From positions 1 to 34,794 of the forward strand of contig CAZYTX010000038.1 in assembly GCA_964650485.1 (NCBI GenBank): a stretch of DNA of 34,794 nucleotides, read 5' to 3'. Below are positions 22,530 through 31,111 of the stretch, in pieces (the first letter of the stretch is position 1; each line of letters starts with the position of its first letter). The translations under genes and the position numbers were made by a program. The notes beneath the pieces were generated by a model. It was not told where the DNA came from. It made no database searches and saw only the letters and a list, made by a program, of their open reading frames with translations. This DNA comes from CAZYTX01 sp964650485. Lineage in GTDB: Bacteria > RBG-13-61-14 > DATKZS01.

Positions 22530-22777
22530 CGCGTGGTTTCCGTATGGAGCGGCTGATGTTCTTCCTCGTGCGCAAGCCATGCTGCGTAGGCCATAGCCGC
22601 GCGGATGTCATCTTCCTTCAGCGTGGGGTATTGCTTCAAGATGCTCTCCACGCTCTCCCCCGCCTTGAGGTAATCAAGAATGATGGAAACCATGATCCGC
22701 GTGCCCGCTATACATGCCTTGCCATGACATACTTCCGGCTTGATCGCAATACGTTCTTTCCATTCTCTTTCCTTCAC
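22526..22777 (-). CDS. DUF433 antitoxin-like protein
   Basis: An 83-residue protein with the family core CHGKACIAGTRIMVSIILDY, the YPTLKEDDIRAAMAYAAWLA helix and a short charged tail. DUF433 proteins are small winged-helix-like antitoxins usually paired with a DUF5615 PIN-like nuclease. The start is GTG at 22777 with GGGAGGTGA 5 bases upstream. The toxin partner that should overlap its stop codon seems reduced to a fragment. It is divergent from the rhomboid gene. Confidence 0.88.
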   Translation of the reverse strand: MKEREWKERIAIKPEVCHGKACIAGTRIMVSIILDYLKAGESVESILKQYPTLKEDDIRAAMAYAAWLAHEEEHQPLHTETTR

Positions 22778-22905
22778 AGGTCACCTCCCAATGGAAAAAG
22801 CATCCCGCCTGTTCTATTTTAACCCATCCCGTTCGGTTTCTCGATATATATAGAGCTTGACCTCGATATAAATGCAGGATAGCTTCAAATGACGGCGCCT
22901 CAAAC

Positions 22906-23616
22906 ATGATACCTTACAAAGACGACAACCCGACCTCAAGGTTCCCTATCGTCACCGTGGCGCTGATAGTGATAAACATCCTGGTATTCCTGGTCCTCAG
23001 GCTGCAGGGGGCCCATGCCTTCAGGCAGGCGGTGATCCAGGCCGGCGTGATCCCCAGGGAGCTCTTCTTGGGCAACCTGCAAGGGAGCACGGCCTTGAGC
23101 CCGCCGGTCACGCTTTTCACCTCCATGTTCATGCACGGGGGGGTGCTGCACATCCTGGGCAACATGGTCTATTTGTGGATCTTCGGCAACAACGTGGAGG
23201 ACTACCTGGGCCACGTGCGCTTCGCACTATTCTATATTGCCTGCGGCCTGGTCGCGGCCTTCAGCCACATCCTTATCAACCTGAATTCCGGTGTGCCCAT
23301 GGTGGGGGCATCGGGCGCCATCGCCGGGGTGCTGGGGGCCTACCTGGTTCTTTATCCGTGGGCACGGGTGCACGTCCTGGTTTTCGTGTTCTTTTTTATC
23401 ACCACCTTCATGGTGCCGGCGTGGCTGGTGCTGGGCTTCTGGTTCGTGCTCCAGGTGCTCTACGGCCTGCCCTCCATCGGCATGGCGGTGGGAGGCACTG
23501 CCTACCTCGCCCACATTGGGGGCTTCCTGGCCGGGTACTTGTACATCCGGCGGCGTGCCGGCAAGACCGGTTTCCCGCGCAGGCCGCGATACGCCCGGAG
23601 GAGGAGGATGAGATGA
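22906..23616 (+). CDS. Rhomboid-family intramembrane serine protease
   Basis: A 236-residue polytopic membrane protease. About six hydrophobic segments are visible. The catalytic Ser136 lies in MVGASGAIAGVLGAY and the partner His203 in YLAHIGGFLAGY. The HGGVLHILGNMVYLWIFGN segment is the conserved second transmembrane block, and IPYKDDNPT at the N-terminus is a common bacterial opening. The tail is strongly basic (about 214-236). It probably cleaves single-pass membrane proteins; the target is unknown. The PHP gene overlaps its stop by 4 bases, so the two are likely co-translated. Confidence 0.93.
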   Translation: MIPYKDDNPTSRFPIVTVALIVINILVFLVLRLQGAHAFRQAVIQAGVIPRELFLGNLQGSTALSPPVTLFTSMFMHGGVLHILGNMVYLWIFGNNVEDYLGHVRFALFYIACGLVAAFSHILINLNSGVPMVGASGAIAGVLGAYLVLYPWARVHVLVFVFFFITTFMVPAWLVLGFWFVLQVLYGLPSIGMAVGGTAYLAHIGGFLAGYLYIRRRAGKTGFPRRPRYARRRRMR

Positions 23617-24446
23617 GCGAGGTCTTCTCCATTGTCCCATTCGACCTGCACGTGCACTCGGGCCAGTCACACGACGGGACCGGGAGTGTGATGGAGTACT
23701 GCGAGCGGGCCATACAGTTTGACATGAAGGCCATCGGCTTGTGCGAGCACGTTGACCTCGACCCCAGGGACCCGGTGAGCGGGCTTCATGATTACGCCTC
23801 GTATGTTTCCGAGGTGGAGGAGGCCAGGGAGAGGCTCGCGGACCGGCTCATAATCTGCATGGGCGCGGAGGTCGGCTACGTGCCCGGTGTGGAGGGCGAG
23901 ATCGCGGCGCACCTTGACTCGCATTCTTATGATTACGTGGTGGGCTCGGTGCATTCCATATTCGAGGGCGAGTTCGGTGTGTCCGAGGAGTACGAGGCCC
24001 TGGAGACCTTTGCCAAGTACGAATTCCGCGAGGTGTACGAGGCCTACTTCCACACGGTGCAGAGGATGGTGGTCTCGGGTCTTTTCGACGTGGTGGGTCA
24101 CCTGGACCTGGTGCAGCGCTTCGGCGTGAACTACCAGACAAAGGAGATGGAATGGGGCGTCTTTTACGGGCACCTCCGGCGCATCCTGGAAGGGGCCATT
24201 AAAAGGGAGATGGCCCTGGAGATCAACACCTCGGGGCTCAGGCAGGCCCCCCACAGCCCTTTCCCGGACCCGCACATACTGGCGTTATACGCCGAGCTCA
24301 CCGGCAAAAGCATCACCATCGGCTCGGACGCGCACCAGCCGGCCGACCTGGGCGCGGGCGTGCCCTCGGCCATAAAGCTGGCCCGGCGCTTCGGGCTCAT
24401 CCCCCAGATATTCAAGGGGCGACTTCCAGGGCCCGTGAACTACTGA
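23613..24446 (+). CDS. PHP-domain phosphoesterase (histidinol-phosphatase type)
   Basis: A 277-residue PHP metal-dependent phosphoesterase. Metal-binding blocks in order are DLHVHSGQSHDG (His13, His15), GLCEHVDLDP, MGAEVGYVPG, VVGSVHSI, VVGHLDL, and ITIGSDAHQPADLG near the end. This full set matches the HisK-like histidinol-phosphatase branch, but no his genes are close, so the substrate remains open. The ATG at 23613 overlaps the rhomboid stop (ATGA). A longer in-frame extension upstream is just the out-of-frame reading of the rhomboid gene. Confidence 0.88.
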   Translation: MSEVFSIVPFDLHVHSGQSHDGTGSVMEYCERAIQFDMKAIGLCEHVDLDPRDPVSGLHDYASYVSEVEEARERLADRLIICMGAEVGYVPGVEGEIAAHLDSHSYDYVVGSVHSIFEGEFGVSEEYEALETFAKYEFREVYEAYFHTVQRMVVSGLFDVVGHLDLVQRFGVNYQTKEMEWGVFYGHLRRILEGAIKREMALEINTSGLRQAPHSPFPDPHILALYAELTGKSITIGSDAHQPADLGAGVPSAIKLARRFGLIPQIFKGRLPGPVNY

Positions 24447-24554
24447 AGACCGGGAAAGCGCCGCGACACCAGGCGCAGTCTAAAGAGTATCCTTTGCCGG
24501 GCCCTAATCTTTTCCTGCGTCTTTGCAGGCGCCTTCAATCCTTCACCCCTTCTG

Positions 24555-25628
24555 TCAAGTCTCGTGGAACCTGTCCTCTCTGCCCACCAGTTTATGAGAA
24601 GGGATGAGAACCTTTCTTTCAGGGTCTGCCACGGCCCGGCCGATCACCCGCGACTCCATGCCGTGCGATTGAAAGGCCGCTATCGCCCGCTCCGCCTGGT
24701 CCTCCGGTACCACCGCGGCCAGGCCCACGCCCATGTTGAAGGTGTTGAACATCTCCGCGTGGCCCACCCTTCCCCGCTCCTGGATGAGCCTGAATATGGG
24801 GGGCGGCTCGGGCAGGTCGTCCAGCACGAACCCGGCCTGGGAGCGCACCCTTTGCAGGTTGCGGAACCCCTCGCCGGTGATGTGGATCAATGCCTTTACA
24901 TCCACTGCATCCAGGAGCTCCAGGGCCGGCCGCACGTAGATGCGGGTGGGCTCGAGCAGGGCCTCGCCGGCGCTCATGCCCAGCTCATCGAAATGGGCGT
25001 CCGGGCCCCTGTCCAGGAGCACCTTCCTCGCCAGGGTGTACCCGTTCGAGTGGAGCCCGGAGGAGGCGACACCCACCACCGCGTCGCCCTCGACAATGCC
25101 TTCGCCAACCACCATCATGTCCATGGGCACCACGCCGAATGCCGTGCCCACCAGGTCGAACCCGTAACCTTCCCTCGCGCCCTTTATCATCTCCCGGAGC
25201 TGGGCCACCTCGCCCGCGGGTATGGATATGCCCGCCATCTTGGCCCCCTCGTAAAGACCCTTGCCCAGGTCGCCCAAAAGTGGCGAAGTGGCGTCCTCCA
25301 CCGCGATGTAGTCCAGCATGGCAATAGGCCTTGCGCCCACGCATATCAAGTCGTTCACGTTCATGGCCACGCAGTCAATGCCCACGGTGTAGTAGCGGTC
25401 CATGAGCTGGGCCACCAAGAGCTTGGTCCCCACCCCGTCGGTGCTCATGGCTATGCCGATGTTCTGGCCAACGTCTATGACCGTGGCGTAAAGCCCCACC
25501 TGGGCCTTGACCTCGGGGTGGTCCTCCATGCTCTTTGACACCCACTCGAGAAGCGTCTTGAAGGAGCCCTCCTCACCTATGGATACCACTCCCGCGTCCT
25601 CGTACGTCATGCCATTGCCCGATCCCAT
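24555..25628 (-). CDS. purM: Phosphoribosylformylglycinamidine cyclo-ligase
   Basis: Converts FGAM and ATP to aminoimidazole ribonucleotide in purine synthesis. The 357-residue protein begins MTYEDAGVVSIGEEG (from residue 7), has STDGVGTKLLVAQ and GIDCVAMNVNDLICVGARP, then GLHSNGYTLAR and HITGEGFRNLQR, all hallmark PurM blocks. The start is placed at the ATG at 25628 because CGGAGGACAAG sits directly before it; the longer reading to 25679 adds residues not found in the family. No other pur genes are nearby. Confidence 0.96.
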   Translation of the reverse strand: MGSGNGMTYEDAGVVSIGEEGSFKTLLEWVSKSMEDHPEVKAQVGLYATVIDVGQNIGIAMSTDGVGTKLLVAQLMDRYYTVGIDCVAMNVNDLICVGARPIAMLDYIAVEDATSPLLGDLGKGLYEGAKMAGISIPAGEVAQLREMIKGAREGYGFDLVGTAFGVVPMDMMVVGEGIVEGDAVVGVASSGLHSNGYTLARKVLLDRGPDAHFDELGMSAGEALLEPTRIYVRPALELLDAVDVKALIHITGEGFRNLQRVRSQAGFVLDDLPEPPPIFRLIQERGRVGHAEMFNTFNMGVGLAAVVPEDQAERAIAAFQSHGMESRVIGRAVADPERKVLIPSHKLVGREDRFHET

Positions 25629-25688
25629 CTTGTCCTCCGTTCTACAAAAGATCATACTAGCAGCAGAGGGTCGTGACAAGCGCAGCTC

Positions 25689-27386
25689 TTATTCATTACG
25701 GTATTTAAGGCCGAGCACGTGGGTGTCGCCTATGGAGAAGACGGGAGAGAAAAACCCGGGCATCTCCAGGATCACACGGTTCAGTATCAGCCGGGCGCCG
25801 GCCGAGGCCTCGTCCGCGAGAACGTGGGTGACCCCCATCCGCTCGAGCTTTCGGGCCAGCGCCCCTGGCCGGGTCTCCGGGGGGAACTGCAGCACCGGCC
25901 GGCCGGAGTAGAATGCCGTCAGCCGCGGCTTGCGCGCGGCCATGACCGAGCCGGGAGCAAGCTCGCGGCCGGCCCACCTGGCCGCGGCTATCAGGCGGTG
26001 GTATCTGAGCGCCTGCTCCTCCGGATCATTCTTCAACATCTCCGGGTACTGGTACCACCTGCCCCACTTGATCCTGCCGGCAAGCTCCTCCATCCTCCGG
26101 CCTTCCACCCCATCAAGGCCCGCCCGTGCGTTGCACGCAGACGGGTCTTCCACAACCGCGGGCGTCTCCGGCGCCCCCATCAAAAGCACCAGGTCCGTTA
26201 CGAACACGCCAAGGTTGAAAAGAGAGAGCAAAAGCAACACCCACAACACGATTGTCCGTCTTCCGGCCCCGGTGCTCTCGTGACCGCATTTTGCCGCTCC
26301 GAGCACGTATTCGAGTCCGCTTAGAAAATAAAGGCACCCCAGCGGGATCAGAGGCACCAGGTAGCGCGGGTAATGGCTCTGCCAGGCAAGGATGATGAGC
26401 ACGTATACGAGCGCGTACCACTCGACAGGACCGCGGCGCCGCAGCAGCCGCCCGAAAAAGCCGAGAAGCGCGGGCGCGAGCACCGCGGCGGCAGCGGCCA
26501 GCCTTATCGGCCGATGCACCAGCGGCCATGACATGTCAAAGGCCGCCTTGGAGTAGGCCTGGAAGTAGTCGGGCACCCCCCGGCCCACGCGTCTCAGGAT
26601 ACCACCGGCTCCCAGGGCCCCGGCGAACGGGTCCGAGGCCCGGGCCTGGAACAGCTTGTCCAGGTGGACGGGATCAACCGACCCCGCGACAAGAAGGTTC
26701 CGGGAAAACCACCCCAGCGCCGGGGCCAGGAACCCGAGGCTCAAGAAGAGCATCACCCTCGCACGCTCTCGCATGGAAAAAGAGCGGGTCAGGGCCGTTC
26801 CTGCCAGTGCGCCCAGCCACAAGGCCATCCCCACCTGCCGGAAGAGAAAAGAGGACCCGAGTACAAGGCCGGTCAGCGTCCATAATGGTCCACTCTTCGA
26901 TCTCCTGGAGAGCAGGACGCAGACAAGAAGGAGCGAGGCGAGCGAGAAAGCGGTGTAAGGCAGGTCGGACATGACCATGTTCGAGAACCGGGCCATGTAA
27001 GGGATCGAGGCCAGGACCAGGCAGGCCAGGGCCGCGGAAAGCCTGGAGCCGAGTTCGACTTTTCCGAGCCGGAAGCTGAGCCAAAAGCAGAGAACAAGGG
27101 AACCCGCGGGGAGCATCTTGAAGACCGTAAGCGAGCACGCCCCGGAACGGATGAGCAAGGAGATGAGCCAGGGCAGGGCCGGCCCGTACTCGGTGTGGGG
27201 CGGCATTTCCGGCTTGTCCATCTCTACGAAGCCCCGGGCCCGGGCCAGGGCCTTGCCCAACAGGATGTAGCGAGCGCTGTCCCCTGAAAGGTCAGCCAGG
27301 TCCCCTGAAATAAACACCGGCAGGTACAGGAACAGGAGCAGAAGCCCTGCAAGCAAAAGATATAGATGTCTCCTTTCAACCGCCAT
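25689..27386 (-). CDS. GT-C fold membrane glycosyltransferase (GT39/ArnT-like)
   Basis: A 565-residue integral membrane protein with around ten hydrophobic segments and a soluble C-terminal part (about 430-565). The first periplasmic loop carries acidic residues in GDLADLSGDSARYI (Asp36 region), as in GT-C enzymes that use polyprenyl-phosphate sugars, and PHTEYGPALPWLISLLI follows, a usual segment of ArnT/PMT-like proteins. It probably transfers a sugar onto lipid or protein outside the membrane. Donor and acceptor are unknown. It lies just upstream of purM on the same strand. Confidence 0.78.
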   Translation of the reverse strand: MAVERRHLYLLLAGLLLLFLYLPVFISGDLADLSGDSARYILLGKALARARGFVEMDKPEMPPHTEYGPALPWLISLLIRSGACSLTVFKMLPAGSLVLCFWLSFRLGKVELGSRLSAALACLVLASIPYMARFSNMVMSDLPYTAFSLASLLLVCVLLSRRSKSGPLWTLTGLVLGSSFLFRQVGMALWLGALAGTALTRSFSMRERARVMLFLSLGFLAPALGWFSRNLLVAGSVDPVHLDKLFQARASDPFAGALGAGGILRRVGRGVPDYFQAYSKAAFDMSWPLVHRPIRLAAAAAVLAPALLGFFGRLLRRRGPVEWYALVYVLIILAWQSHYPRYLVPLIPLGCLYFLSGLEYVLGAAKCGHESTGAGRRTIVLWVLLLLSLFNLGVFVTDLVLLMGAPETPAVVEDPSACNARAGLDGVEGRRMEELAGRIKWGRWYQYPEMLKNDPEEQALRYHRLIAAARWAGRELAPGSVMAARKPRLTAFYSGRPVLQFPPETRPGALARKLERMGVTHVLADEASAGARLILNRVILEMPGFFSPVFSIGDTHVLGLKYRNE

Positions 27387-27515
27387 CAGCTCACCCGTGC
27401 AAACAGGCCAAAGGGCAAAAGAAGCCTGGTTTATTGCCTTCCATCCCGAATTTCACGGCCCAAGGCTTTATTGCATCTTCATGTCAGCATATGCTATCCA
27501 TAAAAAGGCCGTTTG

Positions 27516-27521
27516 TATAAT
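27516..27521 (+). promoter_or_regulatory. Possible -10 box for DUF1805-yfhO
   Basis: A perfect TATAAT lies 24 bases before the DUF1805 ATG, in an AT-rich stretch. No convincing -35 is present at the right distance. Confidence 0.35.
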
Positions 27522-27539
27522 ATATTATGAGGAGGCGTC

Positions 27540-27848
27540 ATGAGCGAGGTGAAGACAAAGACAATGATGGAAGGGAGAGCCACCGGGGTGAGCGTGCGCT
27601 GGCAGGGAGGCCAGTTCTGCTTCATCGCCGCGGACAAGGGCATCGTGGGTTGCGGGATATTCAGTCCCGAGGTCATCGAGGAGTTCGGCATGGCAGTGGC
27701 CCTGGCCAAGGGCACGCCCGAGAGGCCGCTGGTTGAGCCCGAGGACCTTCTTCCCGCGACCATCATCATGGTCTCCAAGGCTGCCGAGGACATGGGCGTC
27801 ACGCTGGGCATGACCGGGGAGACCGCGCTCAAGAAGCTGCTTGCGTAA
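27540..27848 (+). CDS. DUF1805 (YunC-like) protein
   Basis: A 102-residue protein matching the DUF1805 pattern: KGIVGCGIFSPEVIEEFGMA, VALAKGTPERPL, then a conserved TIIMVSKAAEDMGVTLGMTG segment. The family is small, probably oligomeric and without an assigned reaction. GGAGG lies 4 bases before the ATG. Its stop overlaps the next ATG (TAATG), so it is likely translated together with the YfhO-like membrane protein, which is an unexpected partnership. Confidence 0.82.
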   Translation: MSEVKTKTMMEGRATGVSVRWQGGQFCFIAADKGIVGCGIFSPEVIEEFGMAVALAKGTPERPLVEPEDLLPATIIMVSKAAEDMGVTLGMTGETALKKLLA

Positions 27849-30514
27849 TGGCCAGCTCGGGGCCCGCCCGGTTCAAGGAGAGCACAAGGACCGCGTGGTG
27901 CGTCCTGGCGGCGGTCTTATACGTCTCCATTTACTTCGTCCCTTACCTTTTCACCGGGGCCTCGACCCTGTTCCCCTCGTACCAGGACGAGTCGCAGTGG
28001 CTCCTCTACCAGCTCTTTATAAACGACGCTTATAGCTCGGGCGAGTTCCCGCTGTGGACACCCCACCTCTTCTGCGGCATGCCCTTCCTGGCATGGTCCC
28101 ACTCAGCCTCCCTGTACCCGCTGAACGTCATATTCGCGGCGCTCGACTACGGGCAGGGGGTGTGGGTCAACCAGTGGGTCCACGCCGTTTTATGGAGCCT
28201 GGGCGTCTTCTTCCTTTGCAGGAAGCTGGGCGCAAGCAAATGGGCCGCGCTCTTTGCCGTGCTGGTGAGCTCGGGTGTGTTCGTTAGAGAGGAGCTCGCG
28301 AACTTCCTTCCAAACATCCGCACCGCGAGCTTCGCTCCCTGGCTGTTCCTTGCGGCTTACGGCCTGGTGGTGGAAAGGCGGCTCCTTTATGTAATGGGGT
28401 TCATACTGGCCAACCTGATGATGTTCCTGGGCGGGCAGATCGAGCTTGTGGGACTCGCTTACGAGCTCATGGCAGTGGTGCTCGTGGCCGGCGGTCTTTA
28501 CTTTCGCCGGCAATGGCGCCTGGTGCTCCGGGGCTACGTGCTGTTCGCCGCCTGCTTCTGCCTGGCATACATTGCGTCGCAGGTTCAGGCCATGCCCACG
28601 CTGGAGCTCACCGGGCTCAGCATCAGGGGAGAAGGTCTCACCTACGAGTACTTCAAGATATGGTCGTCCATGGCTCGCAACTTCCGCGTGTGGGTCCCAT
28701 ACCTATTGACGGGGGCGGTGCTGGCGCCGGTTGCAGCGGCCGTGGTCGGGGCACGCAGGTCCGCGGTCCTTTTGCCGGCCGCGGTGGCTCTCCTGTATTG
28801 TCTCAGCCTGATCCACGACTTCCCCGGGGTGATGTGGGTGCTCTATCACCTGCCGGTGGTAAGAGGGCTCCTGGCTCACTCCAGGATAGTGCTGCTCGCA
28901 TACATAGTGCTGGCACTCATGATCGCACTGGGGGCGGACGCCATGATTAACTCGCCCCGCAGGCACCAGTGGCTTGTAGCCGTTGCGGTGTCGAGCGTTG
29001 CCGCGGCCGGGGCATGGTGGCTTTTTGCGGCTTTCAACCACGGGTTGCTCGCGGCTGCTGCCGAGCCCACCATGCAGGAGAGCCATACCAGGTGGCTCCG
29101 GGCATTGGACGCCGCGGTTATTGCTCAAGCCCTTGTGGGATGCTCGCTCCTCTTTTCGGCGCGGCTCAGGCAGGGGGCCTTCCCGGTCGTGGTGCTTTAT
29201 CTAATGGCGCTTTCCTGCTACTTCGCGCCGGTTATGTACTCCATGCCTAATAACCCCGCGGAGGGATTCGACATCTCGCCCCGGTACGAGCGTTTTGTAA
29301 AAAGCCGGCCGGGACTCCACAGGGTCCAGAGCATATACGCCTGGGACAGGTGGGAGCGCATGGACATTCCCTTGCAGACGGGAGTGCTTTTTGGCGCCCG
29401 CTCCGCGGACGGGTTCATAACCGTGTCCGTGGACCGCTACACACGGTTCCTGAACGCCGTCATTCCGGGGACCTTCCGGGAAAGGGGAGGCAAGATAGGG
29501 GACCTGGAGGCCACCAAGGTGTTCAAGGAGGGAGCATTCATAACCGACGGGAACATCCCCTGGCTGAACTTCATGGGCATCCGCTATCTTTTCGCACAGC
29601 AGCGGAACATCAAGTTCGCGACCCGCTTCTTCCTGGCATACCCGGACTCGCCCTTCCTGGCGGGCGATGATAAGGCCGGGGTCGAACGGAAAGGCAAAGG
29701 GGCAAAAGCGAGGGACCTCTTGTGTTTTACAGGCAGGGCGAGCGCACACATGTTCATGCAGGAAAAAGACAGCTTAAGCTTCGAAGCGCACTCTACCGGC
29801 GCCGGGCTGTGGCACACGGCCGTCACTGAAAACAAGAGGGGCGATAAGGGACTCCGTTTTGCAAGGCTCATTCATAAAGCGCCTTACAGCTCGCCCGGGA
29901 TAAGGCTCGCCGGGGAGCCGGGCGAGGGCGACCTGGTGGTGGCCGCGGCCGCAAACGAGACGTGTATCGCGGAGCCCGTGATAAAAAACCCTGACAGGTA
30001 CTTCCAAATGCTGGACCTGCCTCACGCGGAGTTCCGCGTGTTCGAGAACCCGGGCGCCATGCCGCCGGCTTTCCTTGCCGAGGATGCCATAAAGGTTGAA
30101 AGGGAAGAGGCGCTCGAGATGATCGAGACCCGGAAGCTGGACCCTGCCGGGACCGTGGCGGTGGAGGGACTGGCAGGTCTGTTTCGAGCGGGGCCCCGGG
30201 TTAAAGGCGAAGGGGTGCGCATTGACGGCTACGCTCCCGGCGAGGTGACGCTAACGGCAAGGGCCGCGATGAAAAGGGTGCTGGCCCTGACCGATGTGTA
30301 CTTTCCCGGCTGGAAGGCCTGGGTGGACGGGAAACAAGCGCGCATCCTGCCGACAAACTACGCCTTCAGGGGAGTGGCGCTAGGGCCGGGCCTGCACAGG
30401 GTGCGCATGGCGTACCAGCCGATAAGCTTCAAGCTGGGACTGTGGACAACCATATGCTCGGTGTTCGTCCTGGCATGCGCCGCGGCATGGAGTAGATCCG
30501 ACAAAGCCAGTTAA
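27848..30514 (+). CDS. YfhO-like GT-C membrane protein
   Basis: An 888-residue membrane protein with about ten to twelve hydrophobic segments in the first 475 residues and a large soluble C-terminal half. The N-terminal loop has acidic residues in FPSYQDESQWLLYQL (Asp47, Glu48), as in GT-C transferases. The C-terminal end reads ALTDVYFPGWKAWVDGK, followed by NYAFRGVALGPGLHRVRMAY and a final hydrophobic helix, the hallmark of YfhO-like proteins. YfhO is linked to glycosylation of cell-wall polymers in Bacillus, so a sugar-transfer role is inferred. It starts at the ATG overlapping the DUF1805 stop. Confidence 0.82.
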   Translation: MASSGPARFKESTRTAWCVLAAVLYVSIYFVPYLFTGASTLFPSYQDESQWLLYQLFINDAYSSGEFPLWTPHLFCGMPFLAWSHSASLYPLNVIFAALDYGQGVWVNQWVHAVLWSLGVFFLCRKLGASKWAALFAVLVSSGVFVREELANFLPNIRTASFAPWLFLAAYGLVVERRLLYVMGFILANLMMFLGGQIELVGLAYELMAVVLVAGGLYFRRQWRLVLRGYVLFAACFCLAYIASQVQAMPTLELTGLSIRGEGLTYEYFKIWSSMARNFRVWVPYLLTGAVLAPVAAAVVGARRSAVLLPAAVALLYCLSLIHDFPGVMWVLYHLPVVRGLLAHSRIVLLAYIVLALMIALGADAMINSPRRHQWLVAVAVSSVAAAGAWWLFAAFNHGLLAAAAEPTMQESHTRWLRALDAAVIAQALVGCSLLFSARLRQGAFPVVVLYLMALSCYFAPVMYSMPNNPAEGFDISPRYERFVKSRPGLHRVQSIYAWDRWERMDIPLQTGVLFGARSADGFITVSVDRYTRFLNAVIPGTFRERGGKIGDLEATKVFKEGAFITDGNIPWLNFMGIRYLFAQQRNIKFATRFFLAYPDSPFLAGDDKAGVERKGKGAKARDLLCFTGRASAHMFMQEKDSLSFEAHSTGAGLWHTAVTENKRGDKGLRFARLIHKAPYSSPGIRLAGEPGEGDLVVAAAANETCIAEPVIKNPDRYFQMLDLPHAEFRVFENPGAMPPAFLAEDAIKVEREEALEMIETRKLDPAGTVAVEGLAGLFRAGPRVKGEGVRIDGYAPGEVTLTARAAMKRVLALTDVYFPGWKAWVDGKQARILPTNYAFRGVALGPGLHRVRMAYQPISFKLGLWTTICSVFVLACAAAWSRSDKAS

Positions 30515-30530
30515 AGTAAAACTGGGTTTT
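30507..30530 (+). terminator. Possible terminator after the yfhO-like gene
   Basis: CCAGTT-N7-AACTGG followed by GTTTT, overlapping the stop codon of the YfhO-like gene. The 6-bp stem can extend by pairing the flanking AAA with TTT around one G-G mismatch. It lies at the convergent junction with hicA. Confidence 0.4.
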
Positions 30531-30755
30531 ATAGAAGTTGTAAGAATTCTTCGACTGTCAGACCGGAATCCTTTATGATGGCGAGGAGCCTCTGCCCAGG
30601 TCTTTCCCTTTGTGCACCGGTACGACTATGCGGCGGCCAGGGTCTGTTTGATGTTTCATGGTAACATGGCTTCCTTTACGGTGATGCTCCATGAATCCCG
30701 CTTTACTCAGTGCTTTGACCGCCTTTTCTCCGCTTACTGAAGGCAGGCTGCTCAT
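30529..30755 (-). pseudogene. hicA: Second hicA toxin gene, frameshifted at the same position
   Basis: The first 56 codons give a textbook HicA: MSSLPSVSGEKAVKALSKAG, the catalytic His30 in RKGSHVTM, then VVPVHKGKDLGRG. After GGC (30590-30588) the frame ends in SSPS and a stop at 30573. The -1 frame instead reads LLAIIKDSGLTVEEFLQLL to TAA at 30529, the expected C-terminus, so loss of a single base explains it. Its ATG overlaps the hicB stop by 4 bases. The gene order is hicB-hicA, opposite to the first module, so the two are separate arrivals and not copies of one another. Truncation removes the last strand and helix of the fold. Confidence 0.82.
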
Positions 30756-30976
30756 GCTGCCACTTCAATGTCGAAAATCAACTCTTCCGTGATTCTGGGA
30801 ATGGGCATTCCATCTTTTTTAAGACTCTCCAGGTAGCATTCGATCGCTTCCTTGGCGTTTTGCAGAGCCTGTTCCACGTCATCTCCCTGAGTATGACAAT
30901 CCGGCAGAGCGGGCACGTGCACGGTGTGTCCGCCGGCCTCTTCTTTCTCCAGAAATATCTTATATTTTACGGTCAC
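30752..30976 (-). CDS. hicB: HicB-family antitoxin (second module)
   Basis: A 74-residue HicB with VKYKIFLEKEEAGGHTVHVP, ALPDCHTQGDDVEQALQNA and KEAIECYLESLKKDGMPIPR, the standard short HicB fold lacking a DNA-binding tail. The start is GTG at 30976 with AAGGAGGTGA 7 bases upstream, one of the best ribosome-binding sites in the window. It precedes and overlaps its damaged toxin gene. Confidence 0.88.
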   Translation of the reverse strand: MTVKYKIFLEKEEAGGHTVHVPALPDCHTQGDDVEQALQNAKEAIECYLESLKKDGMPIPRITEELIFDIEVAA

Positions 30977-31020
30977 TGCGGCTCACCTCCTTATCCTCGT
31001 TTATAGCCTTAAGTTAGGGT

Positions 31021-31053
31021 AGTGAATCCGCAAAGTCAAATTGTAGATTCACT
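31021..31053. promoter_or_regulatory. Inverted repeat upstream of hicBA (operator candidate)
   Basis: AGTGAATC-N17-GATTCACT is a perfect 8-bp inverted repeat between hicB and groES. It starts 44 bases upstream of the hicB GTG, and a TTGACA on the minus strand (31058-31053) touches its outer edge. It could be the operator of the hicBA module. Confidence 0.4.
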
Positions 31054-31111
31054 GTCAATGACAAATTAAAATGTCCGGTTGCATTTTCCCGAAACCTGTA
31101 ATACCATTTTT

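Noticed and set aside
23175..23612. Long upstream extension of the PHP gene
   Set aside because: It is the out-of-frame reading of the rhomboid gene; the ATG at 23613 with the ATGA overlap fits the family start.
30573..30590. Programmed -1 frameshift in the second hicA
   Set aside because: No slippery heptamer or downstream structure was evident, and the other hicA needs the opposite shift; decay or sequencing error is simpler. Kept only as an alternative in the findings.
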